DNA from: Ashinkailepas kermadecensis
Taxonomy: Eukaryota; Arthropoda; Thecostraca; Neolepadidae
Assembly: GCA_034440615.1 (NCBI GenBank)
Contig: JAOTOM010004626.1
Coordinates: 1 to 64,000 of the forward strand
Length of the DNA stretch: 64,000 bases
Reading direction: 5' to 3'
Below the pieces are notes generated by a model. It was not told where the DNA came from, searched no databases, and saw nothing but the letters and a program-made list of their open reading frames with translations. The translations under genes were made by a program, and so were the position numbers. The number at the start of each line of letters is the position of its first letter. The stretch's first letter is position 1. Of this stretch, positions 43,827 to 55,570 are shown one piece after another.

Positions 43827-44658
43827 AGTACAGGCTTGGATCCATTATTTTTGTGTCTATCGATAAACAAAGACGGATGCATTTTGTACACAACGAGCGC
43901 CATTGTCCACGAGGTCAACAACCTTTAGACGCATTACAGCTGATTGGCGCTCATGCTGGACAATGCCAGTGCTGGAAGTATTCGAACTAAGTGTGTCAAT
44001 ATTCGTCGAGTCTTGCGTCTAGGATCCCATAAGTGTAAGATACAGCAAAATAATCCGAAAGGAGATGTCTTAATTCGTGTAACCCTGCAAGTTGGAACTG
44101 AATTCTTGCGATAAACACGCATCCGTTCTCTTCTCGCAATGCCTTCCGTGTGCATGAGGTGTTGTTTCGTGTGTACCGGCTGGTCAGGGCGCTATCCCGT
44201 ACATAAACAGTTTGGAGGATACCACCTAAGGCGAGTGTCACACTGAACGAAGAGCAGAAGCGCCAAATAAGCCAGCGCCGTTCGGACTGGGCCGTCCGCG
44301 AAACAGTTTTCAGAGCAACCTGCCAACAGGACGCCGGTGATCTGACGTCCACGATTTTGCAATATGTAATGTCTGCACCGTTGGAGGAGGCCCCGTTTTG
44401 GAGTGGGCTCTGAATGCACAAGTGGAGGAGGCCGCCGGTGATGTATGCGCCGCGCTGACCGACCGGTCGGTCTGACAACACGACGAACACGGGTTCGCAC
44501 CATTCTGGCCGCTGAGGAAGACGAGGTGATAGTGCTGCCAAATGGTGTTAATGGGCTTCCAAATATGGGCACGTCGACGGCGCTTCCGCCGGAGAAACGG
44601 GATGGACGTTTTCCGTCCGCTCGTGTCGCTTTCGAATCGGTGTGACAAAGCGAAATGC
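43827..44658. other. No firm gene; CpG-rich stretch 44250-44650
   Basis: GGCCGCCGGTGATGTATGCG, GACCGACCGGTCGGTC and similar words make 44250-44650 CpG-dense. A plus-strand frame at 44445-44645 (66 codons, includes EEDEVIVLPNGVNGLP) and a minus-strand frame of 231 codons (44192-44887) overlap. The latter continues into the minisatellite. Neither is recognisable. Confidence 0.35.
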
Positions 44659-45200
44659 ACGACGCCCGTGGACTGGAGGAAGTGCCTGCTCGTGTAGTTT
44701 CGCAACGTCCGTGGACTGGAGGAAGTGCCTGCTCGTCGCGCAGTTTCACAACGTCCGTGGACTGGAGGAAGTACCTGTTCGTTGCGTAGTTCCACGACGT
44801 CCGTGGACTGGAGGAAATGCCTGCTCGTTGTGTAGTGTCACGACGCCCGTTAACTGGTGGAAGTGCCTGCTCGTTGCGTGGTTTCACCTAGTGTGAACTA
44901 GAGGAAGTGCCTGCTCATTGCATAGTTCCACCGCCCGTGGACCGGAGGAAATGCCTGCTTGTGTAGTTTCACCGTGCGTGAACTAGAGGAAGTGCCTGCT
45001 CGTTGCGTAGTTTCACCGCTCGTGGGCTAGAGGAAGTGCTGCTCGTCGCGTAATTTCACAACGTCCGTGGACTGGAGGAAGTACCTGTTCGTTGCGTAGT
45101 TTCACGACGCCCATGGACTGGGGGAAGTGCCTGCTCGTCGCGTAGTTTCACAACGTCCGTGTACTGGAGGAAATGCCTGCACGTCATGTAGTTTCACCGT
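44659..45200. repeat. 46-bp minisatellite, ~12 copies
   Basis: Unit: ACGTCCGTGGACTGGAGGAA + GTGCCTGCTCGTCGCGTAGT + TTCACA. Several copies are shortened to ~40 bp by loss of GTTGC or ACGT. Divergence between copies is about 10%. Confidence 0.88.
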
Positions 45201-45934
45201 CCGTGACCCTGCGCAAGACTTGGTGAATACCAGCTGCCTGCTAAGTCAGCTTCACTGGTTTCAGTCTCCATTCGGTGTGTCTGTGCAGTTGTAGGCACCG
45301 GGACTTCGGCACCTCAGCGGCGTAGCTTCTCAAACTGCCTGTCATCCCTTGCAACGGATATTTCGTTGCATTTCGTGATATTTCGAACGGGGCTGGTGCA
45401 ACTGAGGCGCAGCGAGGCATCACTTGGTAAATGCAATGACGTGGCCGCCGCATGTAAGGACTACCATGTCGCAACTTACTAAATTCGTACTGTCGCCCTG
45501 AGATGCATGCATAAGATTAAAGTACATTGCTTCGTGTTTTTCATTTTTCAGGGTAACGTAATCGCGAAGTTAACTGGATTATGAAGACGGCAACTAATGC
45601 ATTTAGAGTTGGAAGAACGATGATTTGCTTATTTGTCTTGCCTGCGAATAATACTAGAAATGGTTCGCGAGCTTCTACTCCGCTAATATTGTTTGGTGTA
45701 CATCAGGACTATCTGGGATGTGGAAGGCTAAGTTCAGCCAGTTAGGATGTCTCCAGCTCAGTGATATTCATAGCCGCTTATCAGCTGGTTGTTACAACCT
45801 TAATTACAATGTTTAGAAAAAAAAGTTCATTTCCTCTAAGTGTTCTCCTACAGTGTTGTATTTGGCCTCAGCGTCACCAAACGATCACATTTAGGGTTCT
45901 GGTTTTCGAAAAATGTCAGATGAGGCTTCCGGAG
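45201..45934. other. No gene
   Basis: Unique sequence. Confidence 0.5.
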
Positions 45935-46246
45935 AAATATATATATATATATATGCATGCATGCATGCATGTATGTATATATGCATGTATGTATGTATGT
46001 ATTCATTTATTTATTCATTCATTTATGTATTTATTCATTTATGTATTTATTTATTTATTTATTCATTTCTTTATTTATTCATATATTTATATATTCATTT
46101 ATTTATTCATTTATTTATTCATTTATTCATTTATTTATTTATTCATTTATGTATTTATTTATTTATTCATATATTTATTTGTTCATTTATTCATTTATTT
46201 GTGTATTGATGTATTTATTTCATTATTTATTTATTTATTTATCGTA
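45935..46246. repeat. Compound microsatellite TA / TGCA / GTAT / ATTT
   Basis: TA units, then GCAT and GTAT units, then about 230 bp of ATTT/ATTC tetranucleotides. The frames, rich in Y, I, F and H, are artefacts. Confidence 0.95.
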
Positions 46247-46439
46247 GTGATGTCCTTTTTCGTAGTACTTTTCATTGTATCACCACCAGCCCAAGAAAAC
46301 AATCGTTAATCCGAATGATGCTGAAGCACCACCTGAATGGCTGGAGCTCCCGGGTGGGTCGAGGGAGGGGGGCGGGGGTCGGAAAACCCCTGGTTTTGTA
46401 CCCTGGTAATGCTGAGTTGTCATTTTCCCTATTCAATCT

Positions 46440-46525
46440 GAAAATGTATCTTGAAAATAAGGACTTGAACCACCTGGCTTTGTGAGAGATCTTCAGCCTT
46501 GACCGCCTGTTAGCACTAAACCCCA
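46440..46525 (-). mobile_element. Possible tRNA-derived SINE head
   Basis: On the minus strand GGGGTTTAGTGCTAACAGGC + GGTCAAGGCTG... carries a loose box A and GGTGGTTCAAGTCC a good box B near 46475. No target duplication identified. Confidence 0.4.
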
Positions 46526-46644
46526 ATTATTATTGCTGCCGCAACGGACGAGAAGATCAAAAGTCAGTTTTTACTTGTGTATTACGGTTTCAATGAGACA
46601 CTGCATCACTGGCTGGTTCCGAGAGGAGCGCCGGCTGATGTCGA

Positions 46645-47231
46645 GATGTTCCCAGCAGCGCAGCTCGCTGATGTTCCCAGCAGCGCAGCTCGCTGATGTT
46701 CCCAGCAGCGCAGCTCGCTGATGTTCCCAGCAGCGCAGCTCGCTGATGTTCCCAGCAGCGCAGCTCGCTGATGGTCACAGCAGCACAGCTCGCTGATGTT
46801 CCCAGCAGCGCAGCTCGCTGATGGTCACAGCAGCACAGCTCGCTGATGTTCCCAGCAGCGCAGCTCGCTGATGTTCCCAGCAGCGCAGCTCGCTGATGTT
46901 CCCAGCAGCGCAGCTCGCTGATGTTCCCAGCAGCGCAGCTCGCTGATGTTCCCAGCAGCGCAGCTCGCTGATGTTCCCAGCAGCGCAGCTCGCTGATGTT
47001 CCCAGCAGCGCAGCTCGCTGATGTTCCCAGCAGCGCAGCTCGCTGATGTTCCCAGCAGCGCAGCTCGCTGATGTTCCCAGCAGCGCAGCTCACTGATGTT
47101 CCCAGCAGCGCAGCTCGCTGATGGTCACAGCAGCACAGCTCGCTGATGTTCCCAGCAGCGCAGCTCGCTGATGTTCCCAGCAGCGCAGCTCGCTGATGTT
47201 CCCAGCAGCGCAGCTCGCTGATGTTCCCAGC
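46645..47231. repeat. 25-bp minisatellite, ~23 copies
   Basis: Unit GATGTTCCCAGCAGCGCAGC + TCGCT, almost invariant. A GGTCACAGCAGCAC variant recurs at 46773, 46823 and 47123. A minus-strand frame of 167 codons runs through it because the unit has no stop in that direction. Confidence 0.95.
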
Positions 47232-49672
47232 GCACGCTGTTCACAGCGCATTGACCTGGACGGGGCCCCGGCATGGACAGCATAGTCGCATGACCCGTAT
47301 AGGTCGTGTCATTACCGACATGATTACAATGGCATTCGACACCTACCGTCGGTGCTCATCAACCGTACACACCTCGGCCCGCGCGGACACAGCCGGAACC
47401 TGCCAGCAACACCTCTCGCACAATCACGGAAGCTGCCCCTGTAGCCTGCAGGCCTCCCTGTCGCCACTAGAAAGAATATCCATGGGCTTTGATGCTGGGT
47501 TATTCTTTATCCTCAACGAATGAGCATAATGTGTAAAAAGAATGCAGACTTGCTTCCGGTTGTTCCATTCGACTGCGGTTCACGATTTCTGTGATGGGAG
47601 TCGCATTTTGTAATGTTCTTTAGTGTGCAACAATAGACACAAATAGGAGCCCTCACCGTGTGCAGCTCTGGGAAGTCTAGAGCAACTTATTGCTGTCCCT
47701 TCGGGATAATGCACCTGTTGGTCAGTGAGGGAGCAAGCGACGGACGACCACGCTCTTACAATTTGTGTATTTAATTATTTTAGCTTTTTAGAGTGATTTC
47801 TATAGGCTTTTCTAGGTGTGCCAATATTCCACGGTCCTAATATTCCATACACTTCTGTGCATCTCGTGCATCTGATGCCCGTCTACTGTTCACCAGAGAT
47901 CTATGTGGTGCCTCAGCGATGTTAGTTCCACCGAATCAGCAAAGCCGGAGGGCACCGGATCATCCATGGAATCGATAGCCCACAGACTGCCATTTGGTGT
48001 TATGTGTATCCACTGACGTATCACAGAGGTCGCTAGCTCTGCTCTCCGTGATGGCCTCTCAAAAGAGCGACAACTGACGCTCGAAATTGATTGTCCATTG
48101 GACCATAGCGTTTCGCCCGGCATTGCCTCTGGCCTCGCGTAATCACTGGGCGATATCATTTTCCAGGCTATGACAGCTTCCCTCCAGAAAACAATCGGTA
48201 TCATCAGTTACATTTGGTTTTATCTGGACAACAATCAAATGTCGAAGTGTTATCGTCCTGAGAGAGAGTTGATGACCTGATGCGTCGGTTATGTTGCTTC
48301 AGACTGTTCTGAATGGTTCTAAATATAATTGCACCCATTCCATCCTAAGATCCCCTTGGAAGTGGTTTCGTTGGAAACGGTATGCCATCCGCTCTTACAT
48401 TGCATTTAGCGTCGTTTTTTGCATTACCTATTTTGCTATCCAGTACAAGGTAAAACAATGCGCCATTTGAATCGCTCTGGTTCCAGATGTGAGAACGATT
48501 AGGTGCTCAGCTGTGATCTCCCCTTCTGACGTTACCAGGCAGGAACCAGTGGCTGTTCGTCGTGTGAGGAAACTGAAACAGGGCCCTCCGCACCCCCGTG
48601 GGAAAACACTGGCGGCCGGCTCAGCATTGATTGTTGAGCTAGTTAAAGGAAATTCTAGGGATGTTTGACCTTACATAGGGAATGTTTTCGATGTTAATGA
48701 ATGGTCCAGAACTTGCGATTATGTTTATGAGTAATGGTACACAAATCCAAAAGAATGGATTTTTAACAGTCGCTATTTAACATAAGCACAATTTCTGAAC
48801 ATTGGAAATATTGGACGACAAAGCGAACTATTAGTATTCAATGCCGGCATAATTTCTTCCTATAACATGAAGCAGACGAATTTTGTGTGTTCCTGGCAGC
48901 AGTTTGTTGCTGATGTAACGACTTTCCCACAGGTGTGGTGTGCTTGCCTTCCTACCGGATGCGGTGGCCTCTGCTATGCGGACCTTGTCAGCGTTGTATT
49001 AAATGTCCGACAGCTCACTCATGCTACCCTTAATTCAACTGTATGTTGGGATCTTATGACGCTCTGAACACTTTATTTGGCTTTCCATCGATATAGATTA
49101 GCATGATGTAGTGATACAGCTAATTTTGATGCTTTTTTCCGGCACCCCTACGGTTCAAACCCAACGTTGCACGGAACAAAACGCAAACGTTGCGCATCTC
49201 GCAATCATGTGCCGAGGAAGTCGCTTGTTTGTGCTTTTGCCATCTCTGTCGGACTATACTCACAGGGAACCCGATGACCCAGATGAAACCCGAGTCGCCC
49301 TCGTCGTCGCCGACTGTCATATCACCTCTCTGTGAACCAATCGACTAGTGATGAAGCATGATAGGTAATGCAGTCGGCTTACGATAGAGTTCCGTGTTGT
49401 ATGAGTCATGCTGTTGATTTGAGAGAGAAGTACCGAGGAGTGGTAGAGGTGCCGTGGTTATGCTGTGCTCAAGCGTGGTACAGATACCGTGTTTATGCTG
49501 TGCTCAAGTGAACGTGGCGTGTCTGGGTGGTGCTGGTTAATCTTAGCTTAAAACGTAGTGTTACACAATCCATGGGTATGGATCTGAGGAGACATCATTA
49601 ATGAATCCGACATAAAGATCTGTCTGATGTTGCAGATGGCCTAAAAGCCAATTAAACGCGTAGATGAGCCCA
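47232..49672. other. 2.4 kb without a recognisable gene
   Basis: Unique sequence with frames up to 104 codons, none with a domain. Confidence 0.5.
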
Positions 49673-49720
49673 AGACACGACACGATACGACACGACCCGA
49701 CCTGACCTGACCCGACACGA
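49673..49720. repeat. Short CGACA/CGACC simple repeat
   Basis: GACACGACACGATACGACAC then GACCCGACCTGACCTGACCC, five-base periodicity. Confidence 0.8.
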
Positions 49721-50655
49721 TCGTCACACTTTTCATTGCTTAATGACTTCTAACTGGGAAGAGCTAGCGACTGGATGGCCTTACGCCATTGAAAGGATGC
49801 TCGATGTTGTCAGACGTGTTTAGTCAAATCATTACTTGGTGTAATTCATTTTTGTATCGGGATATGTTATCGAACTCTGACATTTCATTCGGCGTGGTTG
49901 TTGAACAGCTGTGTTTGCAGCGAGGATTATGGGCTTTGCACGAAGCAGTTTACTGTCAGTGCCTCTGTGATGAGATACGATGGAATACAATGTCCCTGCG
50001 ACTATTTTAAGCATGGACTATGCAATGCCACTGGCCACTATATTTCGACGCCACAATTATTGTAGATATTACAATAAGTTTCAAAACTCCACATGCTGAA
50101 CGTAATGTACACGGGAACATTTCAGAACACTTCCAAATTTGTAGAGATTTAACTGACTGCCTCGCTACTCATCCGCGAAAGAAGGCGCATTTCTTGTCTA
50201 AAACATATGCATACAAGTGATGGCTAGTGGTGATGCCTTTTTACCTGCTTGAACATGGAATCATCGATTCCGACCAGATTGTTTGCAACATCGAAACAAA
50301 TCGTTCCCTAAAAAATACCGCAGTAAGATACACTAAGGCGGAGCATATCCATTTGATTCCAATGCTTTATCTAGGTGTGATAAGAGCACCTATCCCTTCC
50401 TAAATGATAATGCATCACATGTGTTCGATCATCGTGAACACAATCTCTGCTAGCAGTGTGATAGGGATAGCTTCCTACCTTGTTCGAATATTCTTTACTA
50501 TATTCTAAATGCGCAGGCATAAATGCATCTGACGAAATTCTCCCGAAAGGAAATGATAACAAGTGAATTCAATTCTTACTCATGCACCAGAATAATTTAT
50601 AATTGTTTAATACAACGAAGAATGGCTCTTAGATGCTCCTGGGTTTTAGACATTG
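49721..50655. other. No gene
   Basis: Unique sequence; frames under 75 codons. Confidence 0.5.
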
Positions 50656-51493
50656 CGTGTAAAGAAAATATACGACCTTCAATATACCAGGAGGTGCTGA
50701 GTTGACATCAAAAGTAACGATAAAGATTATACTTTATTACTCAACGTTTCGGCCAGGGTCCATCGTCAGGAGTGATGAAAAAAGCTCAAGCTTAAAAATT
50801 GAAAAAGCACGCGGGAAAAAAAGCGTGCAAAAAGACACGTGGAATGCAGAAAAGACTCCTCAGTGGTGCAGACACTCACAGAAACTCCAAACCAGAAACA
50901 AACTATGTCAAGAAGGAATCCTCTGAGGAAGCCCGAGCCGATGGTCCATATACATATCGATGCATACACTCACGCACATATATAGACATATATCCAATAT
51001 AACGCGTAATGCATACTATATATAATTTATGTTTATGTAATTTTATGTGACATACCAAGACGTGTGATATACCAACACGCAAACGACGTCTTGGTATATC
51101 ACATAGAATTACATAAACATAAATTATATATAGTATGTATTACGCGTTATATTGGATATATGTCTATATATGTGCGTGAGTGTATGCATCGATATGTATA
51201 TGGACCATCGGCTCGGGCTTCCTCAGAGGATTCCTTCTTGACATAGTTTGTTTCTGGTTTGGAGTTTCTGTGAGTGTCTGCACCACTGAGTAGGCTTTTC
51301 TGCATTCCGCGTGTCTTTTTGCACGTTTTTTTTCCCGCGTGCTTTTTTCAATTTTTAAGCTTGAGCTTTTTTCATCACTCCTGACGATGGCCCCTGGCCG
51401 AAACGTTGAGTAATAAAGTATAATCTGTATCGTTACTTTTGATGTCAACTCAGACCTCCTGGTATATTGAAGGTCGTATATTTTCTTTACACG
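50656..51493. mobile_element. 838-bp foldback with 408-bp arms, Penelope-like termini suspected
   Basis: Arms 50656-51063 and 51086-51493 are inverted copies, about 97% identical by eye, around a 22-nt spacer. Each arm carries (right arm orientation) CTCCTGACGATGGCCCCTGG + CCGAAACGTTGAGTAATAAA. This CTGANGA...GAAAC arrangement followed by an AATAAA-like word is what Penelope-like element LTRs carry, where it forms a hammerhead ribozyme. No reverse transcriptase or GIY-YIG coding sequence is present. The close similarity of the arms implies recent formation or arm-to-arm gene conversion. Confidence 0.8.
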
Positions 51494-53442
51494 GAATAAT
51501 TTATCGGCATTACTGCATATGCAAAGGTAGAGATCAGGTTCGTAGCCTTTCGGGAGCCCGCATTATAAGTCCTTCTCAGGGTTGGATTTGTGCTTTATAA
51601 TTATGGATGTGGAGAGTGTAATTTTAGGTTAACCGAATACGAAGAGGATGTTTTCTTCATGCCTGTGATATCATAGCTTCATTTTGCACTTTCCGGGGAA
51701 TCTCGAACACTCTATCACAAAACAGTCTCTATCAAACGGTCCCTATCACCATTCAACCTGCAAGTGAGAAAAATGAGAGAACATTTTTTTGCGGAGGATA
51801 ATATTCTGGATGCGAAAAATCTACGAACACCGTATTTTTGGACCCTTCATGGCCGTACTTGAATGCGATAACATGCGCAACAAAACGTTTTTGGGTGCAT
51901 TGTGATCATGCTTTTTTTTCTTTCTTTCTTTTTTTAAATATCACAGGTGGTCTCTTCTAATTTTTGTTGGTTAGTCAGTTGTTTTGATTCGTCATTAATG
52001 AAACCGCCTGTAATATCGTTTTCGCATTCGTAGTTGCACGTGCTTAGTGTAGTGGTGTGTTTTGTGTCTTACTCACCGTGGCTGATGGCGATCAGCCCGT
52101 ACAATAATGTGAGTGACTTCATCATACAATCGTGTTCTTTTAGTTTTCTTTAGTTACTTGATCACGGCTGTGATTCGTGCTGCTGTTCTGGTGGCATCGA
52201 AACGTTTGAATCCTGTCCCTGTGCCGTTGCGTTAGCCAGTTTCATTTCGGAGGATTGAATTCACCCCCCCCCCCCACACACACACACACCACCTCCGACA
52301 TTTGGGAGCCGTAATTTGCGATTTTCTCGAAAGATATGGCAAACGATCATAGTGACGAAATATGCTGATCTATGTCTTGAAGCTGCAAAAGGCATGACTC
52401 TACTTGAATCGCATTGTGTTCGGATTCAGTTTTCATGCACATGAGTGCTTCAGTTGTTCCTTTGTTTTTGTCATCAAGTTTTTGTCATGATTCACATTCT
52501 CCTGTGTGGTCGAAGTTATTTATTTTTGAACCCACCATATGTTCTTGCGAGCAGCAAATGCGGGTTCTGACATCACCAAGGGCAACTTGATATTTTTTTT
52601 AACGTTGAAGTAGAATGCCATCTTAATAGTATATATGGGAATGCAATTTATTATTGATGCATCTTTTACTTCCTGCCAGCGCGCTGGCGCTGGCGCTGGC
52701 AAATCTCCACCTCTGTCCCTTTTGAGTCACTACAGCGTCTGAAAAAGGACAGAGATGGATATAAGGACAAGAAAATAGGACACATGCAAGGTACCCGGGT
52801 CGCTTCGCTACCAAATAGCCTGCCCCTGCGGAGTGCTGCCATACCTTCGACACAGCCATCTCGCACCAGAGGCGCAAGAGCAGTTCCCTCGGGCGTGCTT
52901 AGCCCCTCATCTTTTTATTGAATTTCAATTTAGCTTAGAACGGTTTTGACATACCACAAGCAGCCAGATACGTGTGCAATTCCGTCAAAATTGAACTTGC
53001 TGTTGTCGAGTTCACAGATATGCACATTTTACCCCCTCCTGTACCTGTGTGGTGATCAAATACCTCAGCACATCAACTCGTACCTCTCGTGCTTCTTCTC
53101 TTTGCCGCCATGTTGCACATGCCATTGCACACTGCACGACCAGACACGCCTTGCACTGGATATAATAAAATAAAATAAAACAGAAGAAATTCTGGAAACC
53201 CGTTCCCGTTACCCAACCTATTGCCCCTCCCCGTTTCCCATACCGTAACTTTGAGCAGTCATTTTTCCCAATGCTGCTCTCCATGTCACCTTATCGAACT
53301 ATTCCCTCCTTGACCTCTCCGTGAGTTCAAGCATGGTTGTATACTGCGACAGCACATAATTCATTTATTTGATATCAGCATTTTTGGGTGACAGCATGTC
53401 TGTCAAGACGGCGCTTGCGCATGATACCAAATTTTCGACCGC
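51494..53442. other. No gene; small simple repeats
   Basis: Unique sequence with C10 plus (CA)n at 52265-52290 and (GCTGGC)n at 52675-52701. No gene seen. Confidence 0.5.
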
Positions 53443-54702
53443 TCAAACCATGGATCATGTATGCCTGGATTGGAAACCAACAGCTGTTTACGTGTCAGCC
53501 CAACTAGCGGAGGGTAAGTAAAAACACGGAAACGCGGCCGGTTTTAGTCCGTGAGCCTATGGGAGTTCAGGGTACGCATTTCGTATTGGCATTTTTTTCT
53601 CCAATTGATTCAGCCATTCCAGGAGGATTGCATCAGCCTTTCATGATACAGAATTGATCAAGGAACCTTACCGTTCTTTCCTTATTGATTTATTACGCTC
53701 AGTTCAGAAGTTGTGGTGCGAAGTGAAGACATCATAGGCATGTTGTTTTATATACACTCAAAGGTATATAAAACAACACCCCTGAGTCGAACGATCGGCA
53801 AATGGTAGCGAATCGGCGAGAGGTAGTAGCGTTGTCAACTAGGGTATGTTGCAAGGGCTGATCCAAGTGGGATGAAGCGAAAGTGGCGCCCCTTATTACC
53901 CGAAGGACGCTACCCTTGGAGGTTCCAGTGTACCCCATCCCTCGAATTTCTCAGCGCAACGCGCTCCTCAGCCTGGAAACGGCAATCCTCTGGGAGTACG
54001 AACGCACGCCGTGAATTTTTCGGCGAAAGGCACTCCTCAGACAAAAACAAATGGTGCCCCTCTGGGAGATCTGAGTTTACCCCATACAAATGTTCTCGAC
54101 CAAGAGCCACCCCTCTGGAGAAATGACGCCTCCTTGGCAAAGTCATAAATCCGTCAGTGGTAGGGGGAGGGGGCTTGTACCCTCCATGGAACTTCCGCTC
54201 AATCCTCTTTGCGGATTGGTGGGTACGCCGAAGTCTGTACTCTCCAATTCAGTTGTGGAAACCACTCCACTGGAAAAAATCAGCCACATATCTAGAGAGC
54301 AAGGAGGGTGGGGGCGAAAGCAGAACCTCTCCTTCTTATCTTTGAGGGTAAAACTGCCCCCTGAATGCTTGCTTCCCCCACCTGCAATAATTTCAATGCC
54401 TTCACTTCGCATCACAACTTCGGAACGGAGCGTGATAAATCAATAAGGAAAGAATGATACGGTTCCTTGATCAATTCTGTACCATGAAAAGCAGATGCGA
54501 TCCTCCTGCGGTGGCTGAATCAATTTGAGAAAAAAAATTCCAATACGAAATGCATACCCCGAACTCCCATAGGCGCACGGCCTGGCCGCGTTTCCGTGCT
54601 TTTACTTACCCTCCGCTAGGTGGAAGGTTGGTGCCGCTGATACGCGCATATCAAAGGCGCCGGCGCGGAGTTTCCAATCCAGGCGTACATCATCCATACT
54701 CA
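53443..54702. mobile_element. Foldback/TIR element with ~300-bp arms
   Basis: The left arm (about 53443-53740) and right arm (about 54395-54702) are inverted copies. Shared words include CCTGGATTGGAAA, CTAGCGGAGGGTAAGTAAAA, GATTCAGCCA, AGAATTGATCAAGGAACC and TGCGAAGTGAAG, with roughly 15-20% divergence. The ~650-bp interior holds diverged ~160-bp tandem units (CCTCTGGGAG ... TTTACCCCAT) and an ACAACACCCCTGAG piece of another MITE. No transposase. Older than the 50.7-kb foldback. Confidence 0.65.
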
Positions 54703-54784
54703 AACTATGTGATGAACCAGGGGACAAATCGTTGTAGCTAGGAGCTGGGCGATTGAAAAACATATCCACGGATCACGTGATGAG

Positions 54785-55570
54785 AAAGTTATGCGCGAAT
54801 AGACAAATGTACGTGAAGCAAATGCGCCTATAGTAAATGTACGTACGCAAATGTACGTAAGGCAAATGTACGTAAACGCAGATGTACGTATGGCAATTGT
54901 ACGTAAGCGCAAGTGTACGTATGGCAAATGTACGTATGTGTAAATGTACGTATGCTCAAAAGTACGTATGCGCAAATGTACGTACGAGGAAATATACGTA
55001 TGCGCAAAAGTACGTATGCGTAAATGTACGTAAACGTACAGGTATGTAAGAGTATTTACGCGGAAGTACATTTGCGTTTTCGTACATTTGCATGAGTACA
55101 TTTGTCGTATGTACTTTTGTACTCAGGCACATCTATGCGTACGTGCATTTGCCATACTTTTGTGCATAGGGTACATTTGCTTACGCACATTTGAAACATA
55201 CATTTGATTACATATATTTACTTACGTACATCTGTCATACGTACACTTTAATTTACATACATTTACTCTGACGTACTTTTGCGTTTATTTGCATTTGCGC
55301 TTACCTACATTTACGCATGCATTCATTTGCTCTTACGTACATTTGTTTGCGTACCTTTCCCATGCGTACGTACATTTGCTATACCTGCGTTTGCGCTTAC
55401 GTACAGTTGCACTTACGTATGTTTGTGTACGTACCTTTGCCATACGTACATTTGCTCTCACGCACATCCGCCATACGTATATTTGCCATATGTACTTTTG
55501 CTCTTTCGTACATCTGGGCTTACGTACATCTGCCATACGTACATTTGTCCTTACGTACATTTGTCTTAGA
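54785..55570. repeat. ~17-bp minisatellite that reverses strand at ~55050
   Basis: To about 55045 the units read GCAAATGTACGTATGCGC/GTACGTAAGGCAAAT. From about 55060 they read in the opposite sense (GTACATTTGCCATACGTACA). The frames on both strands (81-147 codons) are repeat artefacts. GTACGTAC-type words are self-complementary, so the whole array can fold on itself. Confidence 0.85.

Noticed and set aside
45761..46309. 182-codon frame with long F, I, Y and H runs resembling membrane segments
   Set aside because: Translation of the ATTT/GTAT microsatellite.
46590..47093. 167-codon minus-strand frame
   Set aside because: Runs through the 25-bp array; the repeated 25-residue peptide is three phases of one unit.
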